Origin: Chrysophaeum taylorii
Taxonomy: Eukaryota; Sar; Pelagophyceae; Pelagomonadales; Pelagomonadaceae
Assembly (NCBI GenBank): GCA_029834535.1
Contig: JAQMWT010000129.1
Location: 1-64,000, forward strand
DNA length: 64,000 nt
Direction of reading: 5' to 3'
How positions within the stretch are numbered: position 1 is the first letter of the stretch; each line of letters begins with the position of its first letter. Under the pieces are notes generated by a model that was not told the DNA's origin, made no database searches, and saw only the letters and a program-made list of their open reading frames with translations. The position numbers and the translations under genes are program-made. Positions 22,040 to 32,505 of the stretch are shown piece after piece.

Positions 22040-22660
22040 TAGGCGCGAGAGCCAGACAGTGATCCTCCAAGCCGTCTACGGCGACCTCGCAGACTATTTC
22101 CACGACCCGCGGCGGCTCTTTCAGCGCGCCATTCTCACGCCCCGTCGAAACGATGTTGTCGATGCTGACAACGCGCGCATGACCGCGGCCTTTTTTTCCC
22201 GGAGACGAGGCGTCGGAGTTCTTTTCGGCTGACTAGGCTGGGTCGGAAGACGACGCCTCGCTCTTTACAGTAAGAGTTTTCAACTCCCTGACAACCAACG
22301 GCATGCTGACTTTGATCGCGAGCTTAAAGTCTTCGCAACCTCGACCCGTCGCACGGCCACTGCAACGGTACCAGATACATGATCGATCGTGTCGTTGTCA
22401 CCGAGGCTCCTCCAACCTGTATCCCTGAAGGCCCGCCGACGCCAAACGATCAACAAGAGCCAGGGCTAGACGCCCCGCGAGGTCGGCGTCCTCTCGCCCA
22501 AGCCCGTCTTCTGTCACGTCCAGCTCTACGTGGCTCTCTGTCGATCGGCAACCCCGAGGATATGCTCTTCTGAGTCGACGACTCCACCCTACCCCACACG
22601 TGCTGCGCAATACCGATAAGCCCCCTCCCGGCGTCTACACGCGCACTGTAGGTGAACTTA
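22040..22660 (+). pseudogene. Helitron Pif1-like helicase fragment, copy 6
   Basis: Plus-strand copy with the same motif order and the same frame changes as copies 3 and 4. It is separated from copy 5 by only about 60-100 bp of spacer holding CTGTCGATTAGTAGTTAGG. Confidence 0.75.
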
Positions 22661-23116
22661 CTGGGACCAGGTGAACTTGCTGGGGTTTGAGATTGGGACT
22701 AGGTGAACTGAGTGACCAGGTGAACTTACTGAGACCAGGTGAGCTTACTGGAGTTTTTTGACAACTCAAACTCAAAGGTTGGCGGCGCGTGCGGATCAAA
22801 GCAGCTTAGATTAGCGGAGGTGAGAGCGACGAGCTCAAAGGAGAGTGGGGTGAGTGGTGTGAGCACGAGTGGGTTTACGCCGGGATAGAGATTGGGACTA
22901 GGTGAACTTACTGACCAGGTGAACTTACTGGGATTAGGTGAACTTACTGGGGTTAGAGATTGGGAGTAGGTGAACTTACTGGCCTGCACTTGTCTAACAC
23001 TGACCAATCAGCAGGGAGAACGATACCCTGATACTAGAACCCTAACTTGATATTGTTTACAGTATCTGCGGTATATTTCTGACGCAACGTGCTGTCACGG
23101 GGCACATAGCGGCGCC

Positions 23117-23221
23117 ATGCCAGCTCGCTTCTCCAGGGCCGTAATGGACGACGGTGATCTGGACGACGTACTCGACGCGGAGGAGGCGAAGCGGCTTTAC
23201 CGCACAGCGTCTCTCGTCTAA
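23117..23221 (+). CDS. 34-residue acidic small ORF
   Basis: ATG to TAA reads MPARFSRAVMDDGDLDDVLD, then a short charged tail. It has no recognised family and could be an exon fragment. Support is only the clean start and the host-like codon use. Confidence 0.2.
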   Translation: MPARFSRAVMDDGDLDDVLDAEEAKRLYRTASLV

Positions 23222-23594
23222 TACAAAGACGGATATGATATGATATAAGATTTTGTGTACGAGAGTTAGTATACCCCATTTGATCGGTACGAGTCTAACC
23301 TGGTTTGATCCCAAAAAAAAATAAAACAAGGGTAAGTTTGGTTTTTGTTGGATCTTTCGATACAAATCTTCGCAGGCAGTTGGTTAGGTTGGATTATCAT
23401 TTTGACGCGACGCGTCTCCTGGTAGGTTTGGTTTGATTCATTTCTTAGCCGACGTGCGCGTTTTTGGTTGGTTTGGTTTGATTTATTCTCTTCACCGACG
23501 CACGCCTATTTTGCTATGTATATATTATTTTGTCTCTTCGCCGACGCATTCCCGAACCATGGACGAGACAGCTTGAGCTGCGCGCCGGGGGTAG

Positions 23595-23828
23595 TTGAAA
23601 AATTTGAAGGACCTGTTCGACGAGAAGTTGCTGACGCAGGACATGTACGACGCTGCTGTCGAGGAAATCCCAAAGAAATACGTTGCAGAGCCTGCGCCGC
23701 CGCAAGCGCCAGCACCAGCAACGGCAACGGCACCAGCTCCGGTATCAGCGACGACAACGGCGGCTGCGGCTCCGGCTGAAGCCGCTGCAAAGTTTACAAT
23801 AAAGCGACATGCGAAAACCGTCAATTGA
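23595..23828 (+). pseudogene. fragment with SHOCT-like motif and Ala/Pro linker
   Basis: The frame reads LKDLFDEKLLTQDMYDAAVE, like the short C-terminal SHOCT helix pair, followed by a low-complexity Ala/Pro/Thr linker. No ATG opens it and a stop sits directly upstream, so it is a gene piece. Its 3' end runs into a 40-bp tandem duplication. Confidence 0.3.
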
Positions 23829-23892
23829 ATCTTTCTTTGTTGGTCCCAGGGCAAAAACCGTCGATTGAATCTTTCTTTGTTGGTCCCAGGGC
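23814..23892. repeat. 40-bp tandem duplication
   Basis: Two adjacent near-identical units starting AAAACCGTC at 23814 and 23854, each containing GAATCTTTCTTTGTTGGTCC. Confidence 0.9.
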
Positions 23893-24390
23893 GGGTGTTA
23901 GAGCGCCGGCCGTCGCCATGCCGCCGTACGAATGGGAGGAGAGTTACTCAGAACGTGTTCGTCATCTCCATGCCGAGATTTTTGGCCACAATGATGCGCG
24001 TCGCTCTGAAGGAACGGCGCACGTGTCTTGCGGGCCCCAGAAAACGACACGACCGAGAACGCTGGATGTGGGTTTTGGTTGGTTTGGCGGTCGGTTTGGT
24101 TGGATTGCTCAGGTTGATTGCGTTCGCCTGGTTGGTTGGGTTTGATTTTCTAGGTCAAAAAATTTCGCCTGGTTGGTTGAGTTTGATTTTCTGGGATCAC
24201 AGCTTTTCGGGACGTTGGGACGGCCACCTAGTTGGAACGGTTCGGACAATGACGGTATATACTGACCTTGTACACTTAAGCTTTTCAGTGTGACGCTGGT
24301 CGGGAACCGAGTCAGAACTTCAAATATAGGGCCTAGTTTCAGACCTAGTGGACACACAGAGTCGAGGATGACCGGGTGAAGCGCGGAGGG

Positions 24391-24457
24391 TTTAGGAGTA
24401 AACTCAAAGGTTAGCGAACGTGCGCTGATCAAGGCTGCTTAGGGTTAGCGTAGACTC
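24391..24457 (+). promoter_or_regulatory. module shared with Helitron arrays, directly 5' of DPH5
   Basis: GGAGTAAACTCAAAGGTTAG, then GTGCGCTGATCAAGGC and TGCTTAGGGTTAGCG, ending 8 bases before the DPH5 ATG. The same order of blocks occurs at 61556-61640 and, more diverged, in every minisatellite array. From its place it should hold the core promoter or 5' UTR of DPH5; promoter function is inference. Confidence 0.5.
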
Positions 24458-25282
24458 ATGCTCTTCTTAATCGGGCTTGGCCTCGGCGACGAGAAGGACA
24501 TCACGGTGCGCGGTCTCGAGGCCGTGCGCGCGTGTGACGAGGTGTGGCTCGAGTCGTACACCTCAATCCTGGGTGTCGAGAAGGCTAAGCTCGAGGCGCT
24601 TTACGGGAGGTCGGTGCGGCTCGCGCCACGCGAGCAAGTCGAGAGCGACGCCGAGGCCATCATTGGGTCTAGCGTCGAGCGTGACGTCGCGCTTCTTGTC
24701 GTGGGCGATCCGCTGTGTGCGACGACGCACACGGACCTCGTGCTGCGCGCGAGAAGGCTCGGGGCCAAGGTCGAGATCGTGCAGAACGCGAGCGTCATGG
24801 CTGGGGTTGCTCGTTGCGGCTTGCAGTTGTACCGGTTCGGGCAGACGGTGTCGATTCCGTTGTTCGAGGGTGATTGGCGCCCGCTGAGTTTCTACGACAA
24901 GGTCGCACTGAATCGAGCCCAGGACGTTCACACGCTGTGTTTGTTGGACATCAAGACCCGCGAGCCCGACTTCGGCCTTCTGGCGAAGACGGGCCGCCTC
25001 ACCTACCTGCCTCCGCGCTTTATGACGGTCGGCCAGGCGATCGCCCAGCTCTTTGAGGCCGAGGCCGAGCGCCAAACAGGCGCCTGCGCGCGGGAAGTTG
25101 CCGCGGTCGCCGTCGCCCGCCTCGGCCGGCCCGACGAGGCCATCGTCGCGGCGACGCTCGGCGATCTCGCGGATTTCGACCTCGGAGGGCCGCTCCACTC
25201 CCTCGTCGTCTGCGCCCCCACGCTGCACGACCTCGAGCTTGAATTCCTCGAGCAGTTCCGCCCCCGCGAGACAGCGAGCTAG
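24458..25282 (+). CDS. DPH5: diphthine methyl ester synthase (DPH5)
   Basis: The 274-residue protein is full length for the family. It opens with MLFLIGLGLGDEKDITVRGL, the strand and loop of the tetrapyrrole/diphthamide methylase fold. LLVVGDPLCATTHTDL follows near residue 80, then IVQNASVMAGVARCGLQLYR and the PLSFYDKVALNRAQDVHTLC section that are typical of Dph5. It uses AdoMet to methylate the modified histidine of elongation factor 2 on the way to diphthamide, in the cytosol. It is uninterrupted and starts just after a repeat-like module. The next gene begins 29 bp after its stop on the same strand. Confidence 0.93.
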   Translation: MLFLIGLGLGDEKDITVRGLEAVRACDEVWLESYTSILGVEKAKLEALYGRSVRLAPREQVESDAEAIIGSSVERDVALLVVGDPLCATTHTDLVLRARRLGAKVEIVQNASVMAGVARCGLQLYRFGQTVSIPLFEGDWRPLSFYDKVALNRAQDVHTLCLLDIKTREPDFGLLAKTGRLTYLPPRFMTVGQAIAQLFEAEAERQTGACAREVAAVAVARLGRPDEAIVAATLGDLADFDLGGPLHSLVVCAPTLHDLELEFLEQFRPRETAS

Positions 25283-25311
25283 GGGGGTAGCGGGATATGA
25301 ATTAGGTCCCA

Positions 25312-26343
25312 ATGGACGCGACGACCTCTCACTCTCGGCGTGACATGGCGATCCGGCTTGCGTGCGCCTCGACGAGCTGCTGCGTCGCCGATGCGATGTG
25401 TCTTCCGATGGATATGATCAAGATGCGCATGCAGTTGCAGAACGAGATGGTTCCGTCGTCGGCGCCACGCCTCGGCGTAATGGCGATGAGCAGGCGGATC
25501 CTGCGGGTCGAGGGGGCCGGTGCCTTTTGGGCCGGTTTGGGGGCTGCGATGGCGCGCCAGGCGACCTACGGTGGCCTCTCGTTCTGGTCCTACCCGTACG
25601 TGCGCGACGCGCTCGCGCGCTCGGCCGGTCACCGCGATCCTCCGACGTGGGCTCAGCTCGCCGCTGGCGCGATCTCTGGTGGGGTCGCCTCGGCCATTGC
25701 GAATCCCACGGACGTCGTCAAGGTCAGGCTTCAAGCCGACGGTCGTCGCGCGCTTTTGGGCGAGCCGCGGAAGTATTCGGGTGGTTTCGTCTCGACGCTC
25801 GGCGTCGTCTTTGGTCGCGAGGGGGGCCTCGCCGCGCTTTACGCTGGCCTCGGACCAAACGTCTCGCGCGCGGCGGTCGTCAACGGCGTCGGCATCGCCG
25901 CCTACGATTCCTCGAAAAGTTTTGCGTCGCGCATCGTCGGCGATCGGCCGCTCGCCGAACGCTTCCTCGGCGCCTGCGTCGGCGGCGTCGCGACCGCCAT
26001 CGTGCGTTATTTTGTGGTACCATCATCATTATTTTCATCATGATTGCAGGCGGGGTGTCCATTCGACGTCGTCAAAACGCGCCTCATGGCGCGCGGGGCG
26101 CAGGAGCAGCTCTACACCAGCGCGCTGCACTGCCTCGTCGCTACCGTGTCCTCCGAGGGATCGTGCGTGAGCTACCTTCTTGCGTCTTCTTTTTTCTCTT
26201 TGAGACGCACGCGCCAATCATGCAGGCTCGCGCTCTGGAAGGGCATCATCCCCGTCTATTGCCGCCAGGCCCCGTTCAACCTCTTCAACTACATCATTAT
26301 GGAGTTCCTCCTCGACACCTTCGCCCGGAAGAGCCGTCGATAG
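25312..26343 (+). CDS. SLC25-type mitochondrial carrier, three exons
   Basis: Exons are 25312-26001, 26050-26162 and 26226-26343, joined across GT-AG introns of 48 and 63 bp, giving about 306 residues. All three carrier signatures are present: PMDMIKMRMQ near residue 36, PTDVVKVRLQ near 137 and PFDVVKTRLM at the start of exon 2. The tail IPVYCRQAPFNLFNYIIMEF fits the sixth helix of carriers of the uncoupling-protein/oxoglutarate/dicarboxylate group. It would exchange a metabolite across the mitochondrial inner membrane; the substrate cannot be told. The splice sites are inferred from signature continuity. Confidence 0.88.
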
Positions 26344-26636
26344 GTGGTAGGGACCTGGCGCTGCGCTTGTAATTATTAGGGGATGTTGTCTCTTCCTTTT
26401 ATTCCTCCGCGTTCGGAGTGATTATTATTGCGTTTTAAAATGAGGAGAGAGTTGACCATATGGGCAAGTCGACGTCGACGAGGACCAAAAAAAAACCAGA
26501 AAAAAACCCGAGCCAAATGTGGAACCGTGGTCTATTATTATTATTATAACTACGGCTCCTCCGCGCTGCACGCCAGCAACAACGCAGACAACGGCTAGAT
26601 CATGAGATGATCTATGAGGCGGGCGATTAAGCGGAA

Positions 26637-29078
26637 CTAGGCGAGGGCACGCGAGGCCTCGAGCACGGGAAGATCAGGCGCGGCAACCAGGGCCGCACCG
26701 TCGAGCCAAGGCCAGTGCTGGGAACGTCGCGCTTCGAAGTCGTCAATTTCGTCGGCGTATTGGAGCGTGAGCGCGATGTCGTCGAGGCCCTCGAGGAGGC
26801 ACTTTTTGCGGAAGGGGTCGATCTCAAACTCGAAGACCTGGCCCGTGGCGACGACAGTGACGGTCTGGTTTGGGAGGTCGATCGCGATGTCGCGCGCTCG
26901 TCCCGCCTCTTCCATCAAGACGTCGACGTCGGGGCGAGGCAGCGCGATCGGGAGCATGCCGTTTTTGAAGCAGTTGTTGTAGAAAATGTCGGCGAAGGAA
27001 GGTGCGACGACGACGCGGATGCCGGCGTCCTTGATCGCCCACGGCGCGTGCTCGCGACTCGAGCCGCACCCAAAGTTCTCGCCGCCGACGAGAATGCTCG
27101 CTCGCAGGTACCAGGGCTCGCGGTTGAGAACGAAGTCCGTCTTGAGGACGGGCGTCTCGCCGCGCGCGACCGCGTCGGGGTTTTCGTACCGAAGCTCCGC
27201 GAACGCGGCGAAACCGAGGCCCGTGCGCTTGATGGTCTTCAGGTACTCCTTGGGAATGATCATGTCGGTGTCGACGTTGGCGATGTCGAGCGGCGCCGCG
27301 AGCCCCGTCAGCGCGGTGATCGACACGCTGCTGCAGTCCTCGAGCTCGGGATTGCAATCGTCGGCCTCGCCCCCCAACCCAGCCAGTGGGTCCCTGTTGA
27401 CAACCTTGGAGCCGAGCGGGGGCAGCGCGTCGTCGGGCGGCGAGAGGCGCGTCGCGAAAGGGACTACGGAAACGCGCGTCCGCGACGACTCGGCAACGAT
27501 GCTGCCGTCGTCGTTGAGGTAGTCCCGGACATCGGCGAGCTTGCCCGCGATGGCGGTCGCGGCGGCCGAGGCGGGCGACATGAGGTGCGTCCGGCCGCCG
27601 TTGCCCTGGCGGCCCTCGAAGTTTCGGTTCGAGGTCGACGCGCACCGTTCGCCCGGCTTGAGCTTGTCGGGGTTCATGGCGAGGCACATCGAGCAGCCGG
27701 GCTCGCGCCACTCGAAGCCCGCGTCGACCAGCACCTTGTCGAGGCCCTCCCGTTCGGCCTCGAGCTTGACGAGGCCCGAGCCCGGCACGATCATCGCGCG
27801 CACGCCGTCGGCCACCTTGCGGCCGGCGGCGACCGCGGCGACGTCCCGGATGTCCTCGATCCGGCCGTTCGTGCACGAGCCAATAAACACGTAATCAACA
27901 GGGACGTCGGTGAGGCGCGTGCCGGGTTCGAGGCCCATGTAGGCATAGGCCCGCTTCATCGCCGCGACCATGGACCTGTTGTCGGGCGTCGGCGCCGGGA
28001 TTTCGGGGGCGGTCCCGTCGACGGGCGCGACGTCCTGCGGCGACGTGCCCCACGTCACCATCGGCGGAATGTCGGAGGCGGCGATCTTGACGACGGCGTC
28101 GTAGGCGGCGCCCTCGTCGCTCTTGAGCGACCGCCAGTACTCGCACGCCTGTGCCCACATCTCGCCCGTCGGGCACATGGGCCTCCCCTCGAGGTACTCG
28201 AACGTCGTCTCGTCGGGCGGGATGAGGCCGGCTCGCGCGCCCGCTTCGATCGCCATGTTCGAGATCGACATCCGCGCCTCCATCGACAGCTTTTCGATCG
28301 CCGTTCCAGAAAACTCGATCGCGCACCCAGTGCCGCCCGCGGCGCCAATCTTTCCAATCACGAATAACACGAGATCTTTCGACGTGACGCCCGGACGCAG
28401 CTCGCCGTTCACCTCGACGAGCATGTTCTTTGGCTTTTGCTGAAGAATCGTCTGCGTGGCGAGGACGTGCTCGACTTCGGAGGTCCCAATACCAAACGCC
28501 AGAGCGCCGAAAGCCCCGTGCGTCGCCGTGTGGGAGTCGCCGCACACGCACGTCGTTCCGGGCAGCGTAAATCCCTGCTCTGGTCCGACGACGTGCACGA
28601 TTCCCTGACGCGCGTCCTTCATCCCAAAGTACCGGAGCCCAAACATTTCGACATTCTCCTCTAGGGCGAGCACTTGCGTGCGACTCGCGACGTCCTCGAG
28701 AAACGCCTCAACGCTTACCTCGCCACCGTGGAATGCCGCTCGCGACGACGTCGGCACGTTGTGGTCGACCGTGCACAGCGTGCAGTCGGGACGCCGCACC
28801 GGACGCCGCGCCAGCCGGAGCCCCTCGAACGCCTGAGGGGACGTCACCTCGTGCACGAGATGCCTGTCCACATACAGGACTGCCGTCTTTTCGTCGCGCA
28901 TCGCCACCACGTGGTCGTCCCACACCTTGTCCAGCAACGTCCGCGGTTTTTCTGCCGCTTCGCTCGTCGCCACCATTCGCCGCTGCCAACCCGCCGTCCT
29001 CGGCCCCACGCCACACCTCAATGCCCGACCCCCGCGAAAAGCGTGCACCATCAGCATCGCCGCCCACTGTCTGACCAT
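26637..29078 (-). CDS. fused isopropylmalate isomerase (LeuC-LeuD)
   Basis: About 813 residues from the chosen Met ([14 protein letters not shown]); an earlier in-frame Met would add 70 residues without family likeness. The N-terminus is Arg/Ala-rich and looks like an organelle-targeting stretch. The LeuC half starts near residue 48 ([12 protein letters not shown]). Iron-sulfur ligands are in [13 protein letters not shown] (about 399) and [14 protein letters not shown] (about 461). The LeuD half follows near 585 ([19 protein letters not shown], then [15 protein letters not shown]). It converts 2- to 3-isopropylmalate in leucine synthesis. Fusion of both subunits in one chain is the fungal Leu1 arrangement. 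Confidence 0.93.
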   Translation of the reverse strand: MVRQWAAMLMVHAFRGGRALRCGVGPRTAGWQRRMVATSEAAEKPRTLLDKVWDDHVVAMRDEKTAVLYVDRHLVHEVTSPQAFEGLRLARRPVRRPDCTLCTVDHNVPTSSRAAFHGGEVSVEAFLEDVASRTQVLALEENVEMFGLRYFGMKDARQGIVHVVGPEQGFTLPGTTCVCGDSHTATHGAFGALAFGIGTSEVEHVLATQTILQQKPKNMLVEVNGELRPGVTSKDLVLFVIGKIGAAGGTGCAIEFSGTAIEKLSMEARMSISNMAIEAGARAGLIPPDETTFEYLEGRPMCPTGEMWAQACEYWRSLKSDEGAAYDAVVKIAASDIPPMVTWGTSPQDVAPVDGTAPEIPAPTPDNRSMVAAMKRAYAYMGLEPGTRLTDVPVDYVFIGSCTNGRIEDIRDVAAVAAGRKVADGVRAMIVPGSGLVKLEAEREGLDKVLVDAGFEWREPGCSMCLAMNPDKLKPGERCASTSNRNFEGRQGNGGRTHLMSPASAAATAIAGKLADVRDYLNDDGSIVAESSRTRVSVVPFATRLSPPDDALPPLGSKVVNRDPLAGLGGEADDCNPELEDCSSVSITALTGLAAPLDIANVDTDMIIPKEYLKTIKRTGLGFAAFAELRYENPDAVARGETPVLKTDFVLNREPWYLRASILVGGENFGCGSSREHAPWAIKDAGIRVVVAPSFADIFYNNCFKNGMLPIALPRPDVDVLMEEAGRARDIAIDLPNQTVTVVATGQVFEFEIDPFRKKCLLEGLDDIALTLQYADEIDDFEARRSQHWPWLDGAALVAAPDLPVLEASRALA

Positions 29079-29859
29079 ATCACTCCTCGAGCCTTCTTCG
29101 CCGCCTTCGTCCGTAAGAGCAGTTGCGGTTTCAGCCCCTCTACACACACGGTCGCCCTTCCGTTGAGTTTTTTTCATTCGGCTAATAATTCGCGGGCGCG
29201 GATTCACGCGTGGGCTGCTGTTGCAATAATCGTTAGGTACCGGGCGAGGGGGAAACAAGGCACACAAGGATGTGGACGTCGAAACCAAGCAACCGAACGA
29301 CCTTTCCTACCGCACACGCGCCTTGCTTGTGTCTCGTGCGGCTGTATGCAATGTGTGGGTCTGAAAGAACGCTCGCGTTATAAATCTATCCCTACTTAAC
29401 CCCTATCACGCGAGAGTGACGCGGAGAAGAAGAAGAAGAAGGCCGGATACGTGCTAGGTCGGAAGGCTCTGTTGGCAATACCCGCCTTTTCCACCGCTTT
29501 GCTTCCGCGGGAGGAAGCTGAGGGCCTGGCGAGCCAAGCTCCAGCCCCTTCGTGCGTTCGTCCTACAAGAAGCGCGCCGACATCGCCAGCAGCTTGAGCC
29601 GGTTACCCCCTCCTTTGACCTTCTCATCATCGGACAACACTGCAATGCTTCAAGTTTCAGTTGAAGCAGAAGGTCGAAAATTTTTATGGTCACATTCCTA
29701 CAATTGTGAAGATTATTTTTATGTAGCGATGTGGCGTTTGCCACATCCAAAGGTATTTGGCGGAGCATCAGCAGCCGCGTTCATGAAGAGTCTCAAAAGG
29801 CTGGTGTACTTTTGTCGAAAGAAGAGCCAGCAGTTGAATCAGTAGAATCAGCAGAGGCG
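29079..29859. other. divergent intergenic region
   Basis: Lies between the minus-strand LeuC-LeuD gene and the plus-strand ankyrin-like gene. Short frames here have no family likeness. A frame from 29731 continues into the ankyrin-like gene and could belong to its 5' end or a skipped exon. A GAA-rich run lies near 29424-29440. Confidence 0.35.
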
Positions 29860-30912
29860 ATGGCTCCATCGAGGAGGTGCGGGTGCCTCGGGTTTTCGTG
29901 CGAGGCACCCAAGGGCGACTCATGCGCCAGGGTGTGTTACGGCCTCGGACAGCGCGATAGTTCCGCGACGCAAAAACAAGGAAATCTGAACGATTTCGTC
30001 GAGAAAGCGTACGTTGACGAAGAACGGGTCAGGAATCACGCCAAGCGCCACAATCGTCACCTCCGCGCGAGAAACAGCGCAAACAAGCGTCCCGGGGCGA
30101 AGCATAAGTCGAAAAAGCGGGGTGGGCGCGAGTCCGACGGCGACGAGGGCGACCATGATGCGAGCCAGACAAAGCGAGAGACGCCACCCGCGCCGACCCT
30201 CAGCATATCGTCGGGCTCTTCGATCGATAATGACCTTCCCGATCCGCACGCGAAGAAGCATAAGGATCATAAGTCGGTTCATCGTCGCGGGTCGGTTTCG
30301 GGCACGGTCGTGGACGTGGGCCGTGCTTCTACGAACTTTGTGACGAGCTTGTTCAAAAAAAATTCGAAGGACATGGAGGTGCCGCGCGAGTTCAAGATGG
30401 CGGCGAAGCTCCTGCCGCTGCCGGAAGCCGCCGCCGCGGATAAGTCTCACGAACTCCGCCACGTCTTCCACGTTGCGATCAAGGATCTCCGAAGCAAGCA
30501 CCTCCTCACGTCGTGCGACGAACATGGGTGTACGTTGTTATGGCTCGCAACCAGGAAGCACGATCTCAACGCGCTGGAAATGCTCTTCCAGACAGCCAGC
30601 CACGGCGACCATCGCCTTACCCCGAAAGAGATCCAAGACTGGGCGACCATGGCGGACTACGGCCACGGTCTCACGCCCGCAAAACTCGCTCTCAGATTGG
30701 ACGACGCGGAGGCGAGCGACCTCATCGAGAAGCAAATCGCTCAAGCCTGGAGATCTCTCGAGCTCGAGGATCAAAATTCAGACGTGGAGGAAGGCGACGT
30801 GCCTGCCATCGAAGACAACGTCAAGAAGCAGCTCAAAGATTCCCTCGGCCAGGTCTCCAACACAGTCACGTGTGCAGTTGGGGGACCGTGTCATAATGAC
30901 GACGACGATTGA
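29860..30912 (+). CDS. ankyrin-like protein with basic, low-complexity N-terminus
   Basis: 350 residues from MAPSRRCGCLGFSCEAPKGD; the frame is open a further 43 codons upstream. The N-terminus has a Cys-rich patch, then a long Lys/Arg/His-rich section. The C-terminal half (about residues 190-300) holds two ankyrin-like helices, GCTLLWLATRKHDLNALEML and GLTPAKLALRLDDAEASDLI. No catalytic motif is seen. The function is unknown; a nuclear or scaffold role would be a guess. The 5' end is uncertain and an upstream exon is possible. Confidence 0.6.
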   Translation: MAPSRRCGCLGFSCEAPKGDSCARVCYGLGQRDSSATQKQGNLNDFVEKAYVDEERVRNHAKRHNRHLRARNSANKRPGAKHKSKKRGGRESDGDEGDHDASQTKRETPPAPTLSISSGSSIDNDLPDPHAKKHKDHKSVHRRGSVSGTVVDVGRASTNFVTSLFKKNSKDMEVPREFKMAAKLLPLPEAAAADKSHELRHVFHVAIKDLRSKHLLTSCDEHGCTLLWLATRKHDLNALEMLFQTASHGDHRLTPKEIQDWATMADYGHGLTPAKLALRLDDAEASDLIEKQIAQAWRSLELEDQNSDVEEGDVPAIEDNVKKQLKDSLGQVSNTVTCAVGGPCHNDDDD

Positions 30913-31368
30913 CAACTCGTCACTACACATACTGCGATAAGTCTGCGTTGTGATATCTTGCCACCACCACCACCACCACCACCACGCTTTTTTTTACAAT
31001 GGAGTGGGCCCATCTGCAACGTGAAAGTTTATGTTTTAGTTCGTCGTCCGCCCGGCCGCCCGCCCGCTCATCGAGAGAGTGCGCTGTGCACAACGTCCCC
31101 CCACCCACAATGTCAAGCTGTCTCCGGACCACAATGGCAAGTTACCACCACACCCTGCAGTGGTGTGTACTTCTTTCCTTCCTTCATCAGGCGCGTGTGT
31201 GCCGCCTCTATATTGACGTACGTCCGTCCGCTTCTAGAAATATTTTCTCATTTGCTTTCTTTCGTCGTGCTATTATTAGGATTAGAAAGCTCCGCGTAAA
31301 AACAAAGTCGTGTGTGTCCTCGAGAGGTGTTAACAGATTTTGCCGCCACAAGAAAAGGGTGGTGGCGA
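30913..31368. other. intergenic region with (CCA)n run
   Basis: It holds a CCA/CAC trinucleotide run at 30961-30987 followed by a T run. Short frames are not supported as genes. It contains the promoter of the downstream esterase. Confidence 0.5.
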
Positions 31369-32505
31369 ATGATCAGAGGCTTCTTGTTGGTCGCCTCCGT
31401 GAGCGCATGGAGCTGCAACGACGAGGGGGCGACGACCGTTTTGAGGCAGCGGTCGCTGGCGGATCCGTTGGCCGTGTGCAACGATGGGAGTCCGGCGAGT
31501 TACTACTTTCGCGAGGGGAGCGCGAAGAAATGGCTCGTCTATCTCGCAGGGGGCGGTGAGTGCTGGGACGAGGTGTCGTGCGAGATGCGCGAAAACGGAA
31601 CGGCGTACCCGTACCACGACTGCGCGACGTCGTCGGTGGAGAGCCCATGCTTCATGTCGTCGAAGGACTACCCCGCCGCGTGCAACAAGACGGGTATCTT
31701 TAGCGCGAACGCTAGCGAAAATCCTGCGCTCGCGGGCGCTACCGTTGCGTACCTGCCGTACTGCACATCGGACGCGCACGTCGGGGACGCGGCGTTTGGG
31801 CGGTGGCAGTTCCGCGGGCGCCGTGTCGTCGCCGCGCTCGTCCGCGACCTCGAGAGCTTGGGCATGGGCCGGGAAGGGACGACGGTCGTCTTTGGCGGCG
31901 GGAGTGCGGGGGCGCGGGGAGCGATGCTCTGGCTCGACGCCCTCGATTCTTTCGAGGTCCACGGATTCCTCGATTCGCCGTATTATCTTGACCTGAGGCC
32001 CTACGCGGCGTCCTTCGTCGGGTTTCCGGAGATATCCGAGGCCGCGCGCCGCAATTTCAACGTCACCGTCGACGATCGGTGCGCGCGAGCCTACTTCCAA
32101 GACGTCTGGAAGTGCACGATGGGGCAGTACGCGTTGCCCTTTGTAAGAACGCGGCGCCTCGTCGTCGCCGCGCAGTTCGATAGTTGGCAACTCTCGAACG
32201 CCGTCCTCGGGTACGACGGGATCGTCGCGAGCCCAAATCTCGAGCCGGGGCCCGAGCTCGACTACGTTCTCGCCTTCGGCGCGGCGACGCGCTCCCTCTT
32301 GTTTTCGACAACAACGGAAGGCCCAAAGTTCTCCACCGCCTGCTGGTCCCACCACCAGTCCGAGTCGGCGAGCTTCTGGACGGCCCAATCGCTCGACAAC
32401 GCGACCCAAGCCTCCGCCCTTTCTGCCTTCCTCCACCTCAACGCGGAGGACGCGCCCGATCACATCGATACCTGCGCCGGCTTTGACTGCGGCCGCTGCG
32501 GTTGA
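31369..32505 (+). CDS. secreted Notum/pectin-acetylesterase-like hydrolase
   Basis: 378 residues from a Met that opens a signal peptide (MIRGFLLVASVSAWS). The family opening is clear: SPASYYFREGSAKKWLVYLA, then GGGECWDEVSC, the oxyanion-type glycines. The nucleophile elbow FGGGSAGARGAML (G-x-S-x-G) lies near residue 178. A His in ACWSHHQS near 320 is the likely catalytic base. Multiple paired Cys fit a secreted protein. Family members remove acetyl or palmitoleoyl esters from polysaccharides or proteins; the substrate here is unknown. No intron. Confidence 0.88.
   Translation: MIRGFLLVASVSAWSCNDEGATTVLRQRSLADPLAVCNDGSPASYYFREGSAKKWLVYLAGGGECWDEVSCEMRENGTAYPYHDCATSSVESPCFMSSKDYPAACNKTGIFSANASENPALAGATVAYLPYCTSDAHVGDAAFGRWQFRGRRVVAALVRDLESLGMGREGTTVVFGGGSAGARGAMLWLDALDSFEVHGFLDSPYYLDLRPYAASFVGFPEISEAARRNFNVTVDDRCARAYFQDVWKCTMGQYALPFVRTRRLVVAAQFDSWQLSNAVLGYDGIVASPNLEPGPELDYVLAFGAATRSLLFSTTTEGPKFSTACWSHHQSESASFWTAQSLDNATQASALSAFLHLNAEDAPDHIDTCAGFDCGRCG

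Larger units (their letters stand above)
18027..23000. mobile_element. cluster of five Helitron-derived units in alternating orientation
   Basis: Five decayed helicase copies occur in the order minus, plus, plus, minus, plus, each joined to arrays of GTAAGTTCACC(T)GGTCCCA. Unit ends carry ACAAGTGCAGGCC. Neighbouring units form long inverted repeats centred near 19060, 21037 and 21960. The helicase pieces fall into three frames in every copy, so decay came before amplification. Helitrons are rolling-circle DNA transposons; these copies are non-autonomous debris spread by duplication. Confidence 0.75.
23001..24390. other. repeat-laced spacer with GGTTTGGTTTGATT copies
   Basis: No intact gene. 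Imperfect copies of GGTTGGTTTGGTTTGATT followed by CTTCACCGACGCACGCC recur at about 23285-23550, and related GCCTGGTTGGTTGGGTTTGA copies at 24060-24195. It contains the two small frames listed separately. Confidence 0.5.

Noticed and set aside
19728-23000. Regular GTGAACTTACTGG copies resembling a CRISPR array
   Set aside because: Spacing is irregular, there are no unique spacers of even length, the units are in a eukaryotic repeat cluster, and no cas-like gene is present.
26715-28367. 550-residue plus-strand frame opposite LeuC-LeuD
   Set aside because: Composition is Arg/Gly/Val-rich without motifs. It mirrors the codons of a clearly recognised enzyme on the other strand.
31330-32463. 377-residue minus frame opposite the esterase
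   Set aside because: It is a shadow of a recognised Notum/PAE protein with signal peptide and catalytic motifs.
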